A DNA stretch of 64,000 nucleotides from Paenisporosarcina macmurdoensis (GTDB taxonomy: Bacteria; Bacillota; Bacilli; Bacillales_A; Planococcaceae): positions 62,001 through 126,000 of the forward strand of contig NZ_JBHSRI010000038.1 of the NCBI RefSeq assembly GCF_042658845.1, read 5' to 3'. How positions within the stretch are numbered: position 1 is the stretch's first letter; each line of letters begins with the position of its first letter. Shown here one piece after another: positions 8,201 through 16,520 of the stretch. The notes below the pieces were generated by a model. It was not told where the DNA came from. It saw only the letters and a program-made list of their open reading frames with translations, and made no database searches. The translations under genes and the position numbers were made by a program.

Positions 8201-9145
8201 TTATTTAGTACGTGTTTTCAAAATCGCCATTTGTTTCTGATCTCGTGTTTGAGCAAGTTCATTAATCGTAAGGTCCCCGTAAGAATCACGCGATTTTTCA
8301 GCTAACCGCAAAATCGTTTCTTCATCCATCATGAGATTGCCTTGTGCTACCCAGCTTTTTTCCATCGTGGGTCCTAAATGACGCATAAAAGCTTCCATGC
8401 CTCCTTGTCCGCCACCTAAATGCATGCCAAGCATCGGTCCAGCAGCAGCCCAGCGTAAGCCAATGGAATCTTTGACGATTTCATCGACATCTTCCATGTT
8501 AACAACGCCTTCATCCACTAAATACATAGCTTCACGTAACATCGCAAACTGCAGCCGGTTGGCTACAAAGCCGAATACCTCTTTTTGAATATGTTGCGGA
8601 GCTTTGCCAAGTGCTTTGTAAAATACCAGCGCATCTTCAACAGCTTTAGCTGAAGTAAAAGTACCTGGCACCACTTCTACTAATGGCATAACTAGTGGTG
8701 GATTAAACGGATGACCAATCAGCATACGACTCTTATCTTTCATTGAGGCTGAAATATCACTTGCTGGTATTGTCGATGAAGATGACAGTAATAATGTATG
8801 AGGTTCAATGTAAGGTTCAATTTCAGCAAACAATTGTTGTTTTAGTAGTAGTTTTTCTGGTCCGTTTTCTTGAATAACGGCTGCTCCAGTTACAGCATGT
8901 TGTAAGTCGGAGCCTATTGATAAACGAGATTCAAAGCCGCTTGAAGGCAGTCCAAGTAGCGATAAAGTAGGGGCAATAGAGTTGAAATGTTGATCAACGA
9001 CTTCTTGCAAATCAGTTCTTGGATCGAATAATCGCACGCTTAATCCATGAGCCAAAAACAAAGTTGCCCATGAAAGTCCGATAGTCCCTGCACCAATTAC
9101 AGTAACAGGATTAAAACGCTGCAAATCACTATGTATCAGTGTCAT
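8201..9145 (-). CDS. 3-hydroxyacyl-CoA dehydrogenase family protein (carnitine-dehydrogenase-like)
   Basis: A 314-residue NAD-dependent dehydrogenase. Residues 16-23 (IGAGTIG) form the dinucleotide-binding loop; SSSSTIPASDI and GHPFNPPLVMPLVEVV (about residues 120-165) carry the catalytic Ser, His and Asn-Pro-Pro pattern of the 3-hydroxyacyl-CoA dehydrogenase superfamily, and the C-terminal helical domain has FVANRLQFAMLREA. The short single-domain build fits L-carnitine dehydrogenase or L-gulonate 3-dehydrogenase-type enzymes as well as hydroxybutyryl-CoA enzymes, so the substrate is left open. GAAGGAGG precedes the ATG. It stands alone and diverges from a small peptide gene and an SDR. Confidence 0.85.
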   Translation of the reverse strand: MTLIHSDLQRFNPVTVIGAGTIGLSWATLFLAHGLSVRLFDPRTDLQEVVDQHFNSIAPTLSLLGLPSSGFESRLSIGSDLQHAVTGAAVIQENGPEKLLLKQQLFAEIEPYIEPHTLLLSSSSTIPASDISASMKDKSRMLIGHPFNPPLVMPLVEVVPGTFTSAKAVEDALVFYKALGKAPQHIQKEVFGFVANRLQFAMLREAMYLVDEGVVNMEDVDEIVKDSIGLRWAAAGPMLGMHLGGGQGGMEAFMRHLGPTMEKSWVAQGNLMMDEETILRLAEKSRDSYGDLTINELAQTRDQKQMAILKTRTK

Positions 9146-9237
9146 GGTTCATCCTCCTTCTTTTAACTAAAACCATGTTATCATATTTAGACAAGCTCAT
9201 TGCGTGAATTTTATGAATCAGAAGAGGATGTGCTGAG

Positions 9238-9327
9238 ATGTTTAGTGGAGTACCTGATTGGTTTTATCTATTGGCATTCGTAGTGGTTATTGCCATAGTG
9301 GTCGTTAACGAATGGTGGACACGTTAA
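9238..9327 (+). CDS. 29-residue single-pass membrane peptide
   Basis: A short open frame of 29 codons, Met-Phe-Ser-Gly-Val-Pro-Asp-Trp then an uninterrupted hydrophobic run (FYLLAFVVVIAIVVV) and a short polar end NEWWTR. AGAGG at 9223-9227 sits 10 bases before the ATG. The composition, the clean single helix and the placement 27 bases before the SDR start suggest a genuine small membrane protein, probably cotranscribed with the SDR. No function can be inferred. Confidence 0.6.
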   Translation: MFSGVPDWFYLLAFVVVIAIVVVNEWWTR

Positions 9328-9353
9328 TATTAATTTGAAAGGTGGGATTTACT

Positions 9354-10088
9354 ATGAATCAGGCACAAGTCGTTATCGTAACAGGTGCTTCGCAAGGTAT
9401 TGGGCGGGGCATTGCAGAAGCTTATGTAGCAAAAGGGGCACAAGTAATCCTTGCCGATATGAATGAGGAATTAGGAAAAGAAGTAAGCGAACAACTGATA
9501 CGTAGTGTCTTTATCAAAACGGATGTTCGAAAAGAAGAAGACGTTAAAAATTTGATGGAGCAAACCATTAACAAATTTGGGCGTATTGATATAATAATTA
9601 ATAATGCAGGAAAGAGCGATTTTAAGCCTTTATTCGAATTGTCGATTACTGAATGGGACGATGTCATAAACACTAATTTAAGAAGTGTTTTCTTGTGTTC
9701 TCGTGAAGCGGCTTTACATATGCGTAAACAAGATGGAGGAGGCTCTATCGTCAATATGGCTTCTACACGAGCCACCATGTCTGAACCGAATTCAGAAGCT
9801 TATGCTGCCACAAAAGGTGGAATTGTAGCCTTAACACATGCACTAGCTGCCTCACTTGCAGAACATCATATTACAGTAAATGCTGTCTCACCTGGTTGGA
9901 TAGAAACGGGCGATTATAGTGAGCTTCGAGATATTGACCATCAGCAACATTTATCAGGTCGGGTAGGGAAACCTTCGGACATTGCCAAAGCCTGCCTTTA
10001 TTTAACGGATCCACAAAACGATTTTGTCACAGGCACAAATATGGTTGTGGATGGTGGCATGACACGCAAGATGATTTACGAACACTAA
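9354..10088 (+). CDS. SDR family oxidoreductase
   Basis: A 244-residue classical short-chain dehydrogenase/reductase. The cofactor loop TGASQGIG (10-17), NNAG (83-86), Ser137, and Tyr150-x3-Lys154 complete the catalytic set; the C terminus ends with VDGGM as in glucose-1-dehydrogenase and 3-oxoacyl-ACP reductase-like members. Asp35 after the second strand suggests NAD rather than NADP, tentatively. ATG 9354 follows AAAGGTGG; an in-frame upstream start at 9342 overlaps the Shine-Dalgarno. Substrate unknown. A Nudix gene follows 31 bases later on the same strand. Confidence 0.88.
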   Translation: MNQAQVVIVTGASQGIGRGIAEAYVAKGAQVILADMNEELGKEVSEQLIRSVFIKTDVRKEEDVKNLMEQTINKFGRIDIIINNAGKSDFKPLFELSITEWDDVINTNLRSVFLCSREAALHMRKQDGGGSIVNMASTRATMSEPNSEAYAATKGGIVALTHALAASLAEHHITVNAVSPGWIETGDYSELRDIDHQQHLSGRVGKPSDIAKACLYLTDPQNDFVTGTNMVVDGGMTRKMIYEH

Positions 10089-10119
10089 GTTGAATTTAAA
10101 TGAGTAAGGTGGGGTTTCG

Positions 10120-10542
10120 ATGTTCAAATGGAGTGGTGCCTCAGGTGTGTGCATCAACGAAGACAATCTACTGCTAATGGTATTGCAAGCAGCCCCTGAC
10201 GAAGAACCCAAATGGACGGTTCCTTCAGGTGGCCTGGAAGACAACGAGACGTTTGAACAATGTTGTGTTCGTGAATTTGAGGAAGAGACAGGATTGAAAG
10301 TAGAAGTCATATCTAAACTTCAAGATAAGAGTGGTTCCAATAAAGAATATAAAATCGAATATGAGCTGCAGTATTTTCAAGTAAAAGTAGTGAGCGGGGA
10401 ATTGACGATACAAGATCCGGATGAGTTCATACTGGATATCGGTTGGAAATCGATTGCTGAATTAGAGCAACTCGACATGTGTTATCCAGAAGATGTGGAA
10501 TTTTTAACAGGTTTATTGAAAGATGGAACTGAGATTAATTAG
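10120..10542 (+). CDS. Nudix hydrolase
   Basis: A 140-residue MutT-type Nudix protein. The Nudix box is complete, from GGLEDNETFEQ to REFEEETGL (about residues 37-60). The protein is small, with no extra domain, as in nucleoside-triphosphate or ADP-ribose-type hydrolases; substrate cannot be told. AAGGTGGGG lies before the ATG. It follows the SDR closely and is followed by an array of 21-bp repeats and a terminator. Confidence 0.87.
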   Translation: MFKWSGASGVCINEDNLLLMVLQAAPDEEPKWTVPSGGLEDNETFEQCCVREFEEETGLKVEVISKLQDKSGSNKEYKIEYELQYFQVKVVSGELTIQDPDEFILDIGWKSIAELEQLDMCYPEDVEFLTGLLKDGTEIN

Positions 10543-10560
10543 CTGTGTATGTATGGAGTG

Positions 10561-10660
10561 GAATCGTGTCCTCTGGGAGGCGAATGGTCGGAAACCTTTA
10601 ATAGTTGGTCGGAAAACATCATTAAGTGGTCGGAAACTCATTTCATAGTCGGTCGGAAAT
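10561..10660 (+). repeat. Array of about 21-bp repeats, GGTCGGAAA type (array 1)
   Basis: Four copies of GGTCGGAAA start at 10586, 10607, 10628 and 10651 (steps 21, 21, 23). The DNA before the first copy (10561-10585, with AATCGTGTC and GCGAATGG) recurs at the head of the 58.2-kb array. Read in one frame the units give Trp-Ser-Glu heptads. It lies in the untranslated 3' region of the Nudix gene. Confidence 0.9.
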
Positions 10661-10678
10661 AAAATAGTGATGCCAGAA

Positions 10679-10710
10679 AGTCATTCCGCAACTCGGGATG
10701 GCTTTTATTT
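10679..10710 (+). terminator. Terminator of the SDR-Nudix operon
   Basis: AGTCATTCCG and CGGGATGGCT pair (two G-T pairs) around CAACT and are followed by TTTTATTT. Confidence 0.65.
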
Positions 10711-10732
10711 ACTTACAAAAATTTATTCTTAA

Positions 10733-10746
10733 AGCAAGCGTTTACA
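10733..10746. promoter_or_regulatory. Possible catabolite-responsive element (cre)
   Basis: AGCAAGCGTTTACA fits 13 of 14 positions of the Bacillus cre consensus TGNAARCGNWWWCA and lies 14 bases before the -35 box of the serine operon promoter. CcpA control is inference. Confidence 0.35.
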
Positions 10747-10760
10747 TACAGAAATGCGTA

Positions 10761-10788
10761 TTGACAATAATTTTAACTTTGTTATTAT
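10761..10788 (+). promoter_or_regulatory. Sigma-A promoter of the serine operon
   Basis: TTGACA at 10761-10766, 16-base spacer, TATTAT at 10783-10788, about 50 bases before the T-box stem I. Confidence 0.7.
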
Positions 10789-10839
10789 TAACAAAATTCA
10801 ATATTTTACAAATATGTTGATGAAGAAAGGCTTTATGGA

Positions 10840-11080
10840 ATGAAATCTTAAGAGAGCTGATGGTTGGTGAGAATCAGCGATTTCTACGTAAAGTAGCACT
10901 TCTGAATAGATGAGTTGAATCGTTTTGTAGGCTCATTCGCTTCATGCGCGTTAAGCATGTTAACCAATGAGGCTATACTCTTTTAATACAAAGAGGTAGC
11001 AAAAAAAGGGTGGTACCGCGATAGTTACAAGCTTTTCGCCCCTTACACTAGTAAGGGGAGGAAGGGCTTTTTTTGTTGGC
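10840..11080 (+). ncRNA. T-box leader (serine) of the aminotransferase-serA operon
   Basis: The leader has the AGAGAGCTGATGG / GGTGAGAATCAGC start of stem I and the universal AGGGTGGTACCGCG box at 11007-11020, followed by a terminator (CCCCTTAC / GTAAGGGG, then GGAAGGGC and seven T). Uncharged tRNA pairs with the specifier and with the T-box, disrupting the terminator. The likely specifier is TCT (Ser) at 10901-10903 in CACTTCTGAA, which agrees with serine biosynthesis genes downstream. The overlapping TTC would mean Phe and fits the context less well. Confidence 0.92.
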
Positions 11081-11101
11081 AAAATAGAGAGGAGAATGAA
11101 C

Positions 11102-12265
11102 ATGTTAGCTGATCAACAAATCTTACGAATTCCTGGGCCAAGCCCAATCCCGCCAAGTGTTCAACGGGCTATGAGTCAACCTATGATCGGTCACCGAGGT
11201 CAAAATACATCTGATATGTTAAGAAGAATTACCCCTAAATTGAAGAGGATTTTCGGTACATCTCAAGAAGTAGCCATTATTACCGCAAGTGGTACCGCGG
11301 GTTTAGAAGCGGCTGTAGTGAATGTAGTAAAACCAGGAGATGTAGTGTTAGTCATTGTAACCGGGGCATTTGGTGATCGTTTCACTGCGATTTGCAAAGC
11401 TTACAACATTAGTTATCAAAGGATAGATGTTGAATGGGGCAAGGCATTAAACCCTGATGCAATTAAATCTTATGTACAAGAGCATCCAGAGATTAAGGCT
11501 ATTTTCTCTACATATTGTGAAACTTCGACGGGGGTCTTAAATCCGATTAAAGATTTAAGTGAAGCTGTTCAACAAGTCAGTGAAGCATTAATTGTTGTCG
11601 ACGGAGTTTCATGTGTTGGTGGTGTTGAAACGAAGATGGATGAGTGGGGAATTGATGTGATGGTTACGGGTTCTCAAAAAGCACTTATGCTTCCTGCGGG
11701 ATTAACTTTTGTAGCAGCAAGTGCTCGAGCATGGGACGTAATCGAACAAAATGAACAACCTCGTTTTTACTTGGACTTGAAAAGATATCGCGATAATTTA
11801 CTAAAAGATACTACGCCATTTACACCTGCATTGTCTTTATTATTCGGGCTGGAGCAAGCACTGAATTTAATGGACGAAGAAGATTTGGATGAAGTTTATA
11901 AGAGACATACATTGATGATGGAAATGACACGTGGAGCTTTTCAAGCTTTAGAAATTCCTTTATTGACGAGTGATGCTGATGGTTCTCCTACTGTTACAGC
12001 AGTGAAACCTGATGATTTTGATGCTGAAGAATTCCGGAAAATATTGAAAAAGGAATTTGGATTGTCAATTGCTGGAGGTCAGGGTCATCTAACAGGAAAA
12101 ATCGTTCGAATCGGTCATATGGGCTACTGCTCACCAGCTGATGTACTTCAAATTATCGGAATGGTTGAAATCGGGTTAGTGCTAATTGGAAAAGACATTG
12201 TTTTAGGTAAGGGAACGGCTGCGGCTCAAAAAATTTACTTAAACCAAGGAGTGGTAAATAAATGA
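11102..12265 (+). CDS. Class V aminotransferase, probable phosphoserine (or alanine-glyoxylate type) aminotransferase
   Basis: A 387-residue PLP enzyme of aminotransferase class V, small-subunit-of-hydrogenase / serine-glyoxylate / PucG-like branch. The substrate-binding start RIPGPSPIPPSV, GSGTAGLEAAV (about 62-72), VVDGVSCVGG (Asp167) and the Schiff-base lysine in TGSQKALMLP (Lys193) are all present. ATG 11102 has AGGAG at a 7-base distance; ATG 11096 would be too close. The operon partner is serA with a 4-base overlap, and the leader is a serine T-box, so the enzyme most likely makes phosphoserine from phosphohydroxypyruvate, taking the place of classical SerC. That role is context-based. 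Confidence 0.85.
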   Translation: MLADQQILRIPGPSPIPPSVQRAMSQPMIGHRGQNTSDMLRRITPKLKRIFGTSQEVAIITASGTAGLEAAVVNVVKPGDVVLVIVTGAFGDRFTAICKAYNISYQRIDVEWGKALNPDAIKSYVQEHPEIKAIFSTYCETSTGVLNPIKDLSEAVQQVSEALIVVDGVSCVGGVETKMDEWGIDVMVTGSQKALMLPAGLTFVAASARAWDVIEQNEQPRFYLDLKRYRDNLLKDTTPFTPALSLLFGLEQALNLMDEEDLDEVYKRHTLMMEMTRGAFQALEIPLLTSDADGSPTVTAVKPDDFDAEEFRKILKKEFGLSIAGGQGHLTGKIVRIGHMGYCSPADVLQIIGMVEIGLVLIGKDIVLGKGTAAAQKIYLNQGVVNK

Positions 12266-13848
12266 CTTTTAATATCTTAATCAGTGATCCACTAAGCGAA
12301 GACGGGATTTATCCACTAAGACAGGCTGAGGGAATGAATATTGTTATCGAAACTGGGTGGTCTCCTGAAGATTTGGCAAATCGCATTAGTGAGTTTGATG
12401 CCTTGCTGGTTCGAAGCCAAACCCAAGTGACAGCTGAAATTATCGCCAAAGCAACTAATTTGAAAATCATTGGTCGTGCAGGAGTTGGTGTTGATAATAT
12501 TGATTTAACTGCAGCTACCGAGCATGGAATAATTGTCGTCAATGCACCTGATGGTAATACAAACTCAGCTGCTGAACATACGATGGCTATGCTAATGTCA
12601 CTCGCAAGGAAAATCCCACAAGCATTTCATGCATTGAAAAATAATGAATGGGACCGTAAGAAATATGTGGGCGTCGAATTGAAAAATAAAACGCTCGGTG
12701 TTATAGGCCTCGGTAGGATTGGTGCAGAGGTTGCTGCAAGAGCTCAAGGGCAAAGAATGAATGTCATTGCCTATGATCCTTTCCTGACTGCTGAAAAGGC
12801 TCTGAAGATGGGGATCGACTTTGGTTCAGTAGAAGATGTACTTCGAAAAGCTGATTTTATTACAGTGCATACGCCTCTAATGAAAGAAACGAAGCATTTA
12901 ATTAATGCGGAGGCATTTAGGTTGATGAAAGATGGCGTTCAAATTATCAACTGCGCTAGAGGCGGCATCATTGATGAAGAGGCACTATATGATGCCATCG
13001 TTTCTAAAAAGGTGGATGGAGCGGCTTTAGATGTTTTTGAACAAGAACCAGCTGTGAATCACAAATTGCTTACACTAGCTGAAGTGATCGCAACTCCTCA
13101 TTTAGGTGCCAGTACAATTGAGGCACAGGAAAGTGTAGCGATAGATGTAAGCCAAGATGTCGTTAATTTTTTAAATGGCGGAGTGGTTCGTAATCCTGTC
13201 AATCTACCATCTGTATCAAAAGAAGTTATGCTGAAAATTGAACCTTACTTCAACTTATCAGAGAAATTAGGCGCATTTCTAATGGGGCTAACAGATGAGG
13301 TAATCCGAGAAGTAAATATTTACTACTCAGGTGATTTGGCAGGGTTTGAAGTGAGTCCATTGACACGCAATACGTTAAAAGGCATGTTAAAGCGTCATTT
13401 AGGAGAACATGTGAATGAAGTGAATGCTAAGTTTTTCGCAGATCGTATTGGCATTCAAGTGAATGAACATAAATCAACAGCTTCAAAAGGATTTACCAAT
13501 TTATTGACCGTAGAAGTCACAACAGAAAGCGGAACGCGAAGAGTAGCAGGCACACTGTTGAATGGCTTGGGAGCTCGTATTGTTAAAGTAGATAACTATA
13601 TTGTCGATGTTGTTCCTGAGGGGCATATCGTATTTATCAAGCATAAAGACCAACCAGGTGCAATTGGTCGAGTAGGAACTTTGTTGGCAAAAGAAAATAT
13701 CAATATCGCCACCATGCAAGTAGGAAGATCTACGCTAGGTGGAGATGCGATCATGATGTTAACAATCGACAAACACATCGAACCAAATGAAATCGAACGC
13801 TTGAAAGAGTTAGAAGATATTTATGATGTAACAGCGATTGGTCTATAG
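12262..13848 (+). CDS. serA: D-3-phosphoglycerate dehydrogenase
   Basis: A 528-residue long-form SerA, which oxidises 3-phosphoglycerate to 3-phosphohydroxypyruvate in the first step of serine synthesis. Order of domains: N-terminal substrate part (LLVRSQTQVT), NAD-binding domain with GLGRIGAEVA at about 149-158, catalytic Arg in NCARGGIIDE, Glu in DVFEQEP and His in TPHLGAST, an intervening ASB domain, and a C-terminal ACT domain (about 455-528) that normally mediates serine feedback. Length is normal for the Bacillus type. Start ATG overlaps the aminotransferase stop (ATGA). A strong terminator follows. Confidence 0.97.
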   Translation: MTFNILISDPLSEDGIYPLRQAEGMNIVIETGWSPEDLANRISEFDALLVRSQTQVTAEIIAKATNLKIIGRAGVGVDNIDLTAATEHGIIVVNAPDGNTNSAAEHTMAMLMSLARKIPQAFHALKNNEWDRKKYVGVELKNKTLGVIGLGRIGAEVAARAQGQRMNVIAYDPFLTAEKALKMGIDFGSVEDVLRKADFITVHTPLMKETKHLINAEAFRLMKDGVQIINCARGGIIDEEALYDAIVSKKVDGAALDVFEQEPAVNHKLLTLAEVIATPHLGASTIEAQESVAIDVSQDVVNFLNGGVVRNPVNLPSVSKEVMLKIEPYFNLSEKLGAFLMGLTDEVIREVNIYYSGDLAGFEVSPLTRNTLKGMLKRHLGEHVNEVNAKFFADRIGIQVNEHKSTASKGFTNLLTVEVTTESGTRRVAGTLLNGLGARIVKVDNYIVDVVPEGHIVFIKHKDQPGAIGRVGTLLAKENINIATMQVGRSTLGGDAIMMLTIDKHIEPNEIERLKELEDIYDVTAIGL

Positions 13849-13860
13849 AAAATGAATAAA

Positions 13861-13899
13861 AGCAGGGAAAATCATCGCTGATTTTCCCTGCTTTTTTAT
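13861..13899 (+). terminator. Terminator of the serine operon
   Basis: A 14-bp hairpin, AGCAGGGAAAATCA and its complement around TCGC, followed by seven T. Confidence 0.93.
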
Positions 13900-13904
13900 G
13901 TTTC

Positions 13905-14030
13905 GCTCATAGAACTGTGGTATCCGCCCATAGTCGACAAAGAAACGCTGATAGTCGACAAAAAACCGCCGATAGAATGTTAAGTTTCGCTGATAGGCGG
14001 AAGAAAACCGCTGATAGAGGAAAAACTGGT
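13905..14030. repeat. Array of exactly 21-bp repeats, CGCTGATAG type (array 2)
   Basis: The unit hallmark CGCTGATAG (or CGCCGATAG, CGCCCATAG, CGCTCATAG) recurs with its TAG at 13910, 13931, 13952, 13973, 13994 and 14015, a constant step of 21 bases. The rest of each unit is A-rich and less conserved, with TCGACAAA in two units. One frame reads Ala-Asp-Ser/Arg-Arg heptads. It fills the space between the convergent serA and HAD genes. Confidence 0.92.
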
Positions 14031-14072
14031 AGACTTTGCGTCAGCCGAATGCCATCTTTTTAATGAACCAGT

Positions 14073-14858
14073 CTACAAATCCTCCAAAATAGGAAATAGT
14101 TCTTCTAAGTTGGTGATTTCATAGGTAGGTTTTATGTCTTTATCAGGCAGCTTCTGCTCTCTATTTATCCAAACGGAGCGGATACCTGTTCGGGATGCTC
14201 CTAAAATATCGGTCATCAAATTATCGCCAACCATAATGACTTCATCTGCTTGTAAGTTACATTGAGAGAGTGCGAACTGGAAAATGCCAGGATCAGGTTT
14301 TCCTTTTCCAAATGTACCTGAAATAACAATGTGAGTGAAATAAGGAGCGAGTTCTGCTGTTATTTCAAGTTTGGTCTTTTGCAATGAAGGGGATCCGTTT
14401 GTTAAGAGCACAAGTTGATAAAGACCTTTTAGTCGATCAAGAACTTGAATCGTTTCTTTGTACAGGAATGGATGGGCTTTCCGAGCTAGTGGGAAATGGT
14501 CAGCTAACTGCTTGCCAAGTTCTATATCGTCAATTCCTACCCTTAGCAATCCTTTAGTCCAAGCTTCTCGTCGATAAGCGGGAACTATGGTTTTCATTTT
14601 TTGAAAAAGCTCTCCTTCATCATCAAAGGTGCCCCACAATCCCTCGAAAGGATTAATACCAATCATTTTAGTAAACGGGTATGTTTCGAAGGATGCATAG
14701 AGTTCACTGGCTTCTGTTCTGACAGCTTCTTCTAACTGGATAGGGTCGATAGAGACTTTTTTTGCAGCCAATTGGCATGTCACCTGAAACGCAGTTTCTA
14801 CACTTTTTTTGTCCCATAATAATGTATCATCTAAATCAAAAATAATGGCTTTTACCAT
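14073..14858 (-). CDS. HAD family hydrolase
   Basis: A 261-residue haloacid-dehalogenase-type phosphatase. Motif I FDLDDT (Asp8 nucleophile, Asp10), motif II LLTNGS, motif III lysine in FGKGKPDPGIF and motif IV VGDNLMTDI are all intact; an alpha-helical cap lies between motifs I and II, as in the YjjG / nucleotidase branch (subfamily IA). It probably dephosphorylates a small phosphate ester; substrate unknown. It is separated from proS by about 90 bases on the same strand and could be cotranscribed with it. Confidence 0.88.
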   Translation of the reverse strand: MVKAIIFDLDDTLLWDKKSVETAFQVTCQLAAKKVSIDPIQLEEAVRTEASELYASFETYPFTKMIGINPFEGLWGTFDDEGELFQKMKTIVPAYRREAWTKGLLRVGIDDIELGKQLADHFPLARKAHPFLYKETIQVLDRLKGLYQLVLLTNGSPSLQKTKLEITAELAPYFTHIVISGTFGKGKPDPGIFQFALSQCNLQADEVIMVGDNLMTDILGASRTGIRSVWINREQKLPDKDIKPTYEITNLEELFPILEDL

Positions 14859-14950
14859 ATGTGCAGCTCCTTAGTGAATAGTAATCGGACAAGTTCAATG
14901 ACAATGAATGACGCCAACTTGCAAAAAAGGGCAGTTCATCCGTCTATTTT

Positions 14951-16381
14951 TTAATACGCTTTTGCCCAATATACCATACTAGTAGCTGGACTTTCACAGC
15001 ACACACAAGTATCGCTTAACTGCTCTTGTTCAAATGGAATGCAACGTGAGCTTGCAGTCGTTTCTTCTTTTATAAACTCTTCGCAGGCTAAATCTCCACA
15101 CCACATCGCCTTAACAAAGCCTGGATTATCGACGAGTTTATTCTTAAATTCATCAAATGTAACGGCAATGGATGTATGTTGTTCACGGTGTTTTAGAGCT
15201 TTATTATATAAATCCCTCTGAATTTCTTTAAGTAATGCAGGAAGTTTTGATTCTAGTTCATCGACAGGCACAATCAATTTTTCTCCAGTATCCCGACGTA
15301 CCAACACGACTTGTTCGTGCTCGATATCTTTTGGGCCAACTTCTAAACGAACTGGTATACCTTTCATCTCGTATTCGTTAAATTTCCATCCTGGCTTTTT
15401 ATCAGTAGCATCTATACTAATGCGCGTAACACTTGCCAAGCGTTCTTTTAACTCATACGCATAATCTAACACGCCTTCTTTATGTTGTGCGATTGGCACA
15501 ATCATCACTTGAGTTGGAGCGATTTTAGGTGGCATGACGAGTCCTCGGTCGTCACCGTGCACCATAATTATGGCGCCGATAATACGTGTCGTGAAGCCCC
15601 AAGATGTTTGATGTACATATTGTTGTTTGCCTTCTTTGTCTAAATATTTAATGTCAAAAGCACGAGCAAACCCATCACCAAAATGATGAGATGTACCGGA
15701 TTGCAATGCTTTTCCATCATGCATTAATGTCTCAATTGTATAAGTTGATTTGGCACCAGAAAACTTCTCTTTATCTGTCTTCTGTCCCTTGACGACAGGA
15801 ATCGCTAACCACTCTTCACAAAGCTGCGCATATTCATCTAACATTCGCAGAGTTTCAACTTGTGCATCCTCCTCCGTTGCATGGGCTGTATGACCTTCTT
15901 GCCATAAAAATTCAAGCGTACGTAAGAAAGGACGAGTCGTCTTTTCCCATCGAACGACATTTGACCATTGATTATAAAGCTTAGGTAAATCTCGGTAGGA
16001 ATGAATAATATTACTGAAATGCTCACAAAATAAAACTTCTGATGTTGGACGAACACATAAACGTTCGGCCAATTTTTCGTCTCCACCATGTGTCACCCAT
16101 GCGACTTCAGGTGCAAAGCCTGCGATATGATCTTTTTCTTTTTGGAGTAAAGATTCTGGAATAAAGAGTGGCATATAGACGTTTTCATGCCCAGTTGCTT
16201 TTATGCGTGCATCGAGTGCTTCTTTCACATTGTCCCAAATCGCATAACCATAAGGACGCAGTATCATCGACCCGCGCACGCTGGTATAATCGGCTAATTC
16301 TGCTTTAGTCACGACATCAGTAAACCATTGAGCGAAATCATCATCCATAGCTGTAATGCTTTGCACAAACTCTTTTTTCAT
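14951..16381 (-). CDS. proS: Prolyl-tRNA synthetase, type 3
   Basis: About 476 residues, the short eukaryote/archaea-like (type 3) ProRS without an editing insertion. The class II core shows GSMILRPYGYAIWD, the RPTSE motif, RFLRTLEFLWQEGHTAH, and GVHGDD-like HGDDRGLVMPP. After the anticodon-binding domain comes the type-3 C-terminal zinc domain with Cys pairs (MWCGDLACEE ... DTCVCCES) and the closing Tyr. ATG 16381 follows AAGGAGTG by a good distance; GTG 16390 is embedded in that site. Its proline T-box leader lies upstream at 16858-17045, with a repeat element in between. Confidence 0.95.
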   Translation of the reverse strand: MKKEFVQSITAMDDDFAQWFTDVVTKAELADYTSVRGSMILRPYGYAIWDNVKEALDARIKATGHENVYMPLFIPESLLQKEKDHIAGFAPEVAWVTHGGDEKLAERLCVRPTSEVLFCEHFSNIIHSYRDLPKLYNQWSNVVRWEKTTRPFLRTLEFLWQEGHTAHATEEDAQVETLRMLDEYAQLCEEWLAIPVVKGQKTDKEKFSGAKSTYTIETLMHDGKALQSGTSHHFGDGFARAFDIKYLDKEGKQQYVHQTSWGFTTRIIGAIIMVHGDDRGLVMPPKIAPTQVMIVPIAQHKEGVLDYAYELKERLASVTRISIDATDKKPGWKFNEYEMKGIPVRLEVGPKDIEHEQVVLVRRDTGEKLIVPVDELESKLPALLKEIQRDLYNKALKHREQHTSIAVTFDEFKNKLVDNPGFVKAMWCGDLACEEFIKEETTASSRCIPFEQEQLSDTCVCCESPATSMVYWAKAY

Positions 16382-16520
16382 CAGAAACACTCCTTCTTAT
16401 AATGGCTAAGTTAGATTTAACTTTTGTTTATCGTGCTTCACGCTCTTGCGTCTACCTAGGCGCAAATGCCCTCTTTTGTCTGTACTTCAATATCATCAAC
16501 ATTCTTTAACAAAGCTACCT

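Noticed and set aside
8103..8240. 46-codon plus-strand frame
   Set aside because: No ribosome binding site, and it enters the terminator and the antisense of the dehydrogenase gene.
10561..10660. CRISPR array
   Set aside because: The 21-bp units are degenerate, have no constant-length unique spacers and no cas genes nearby.
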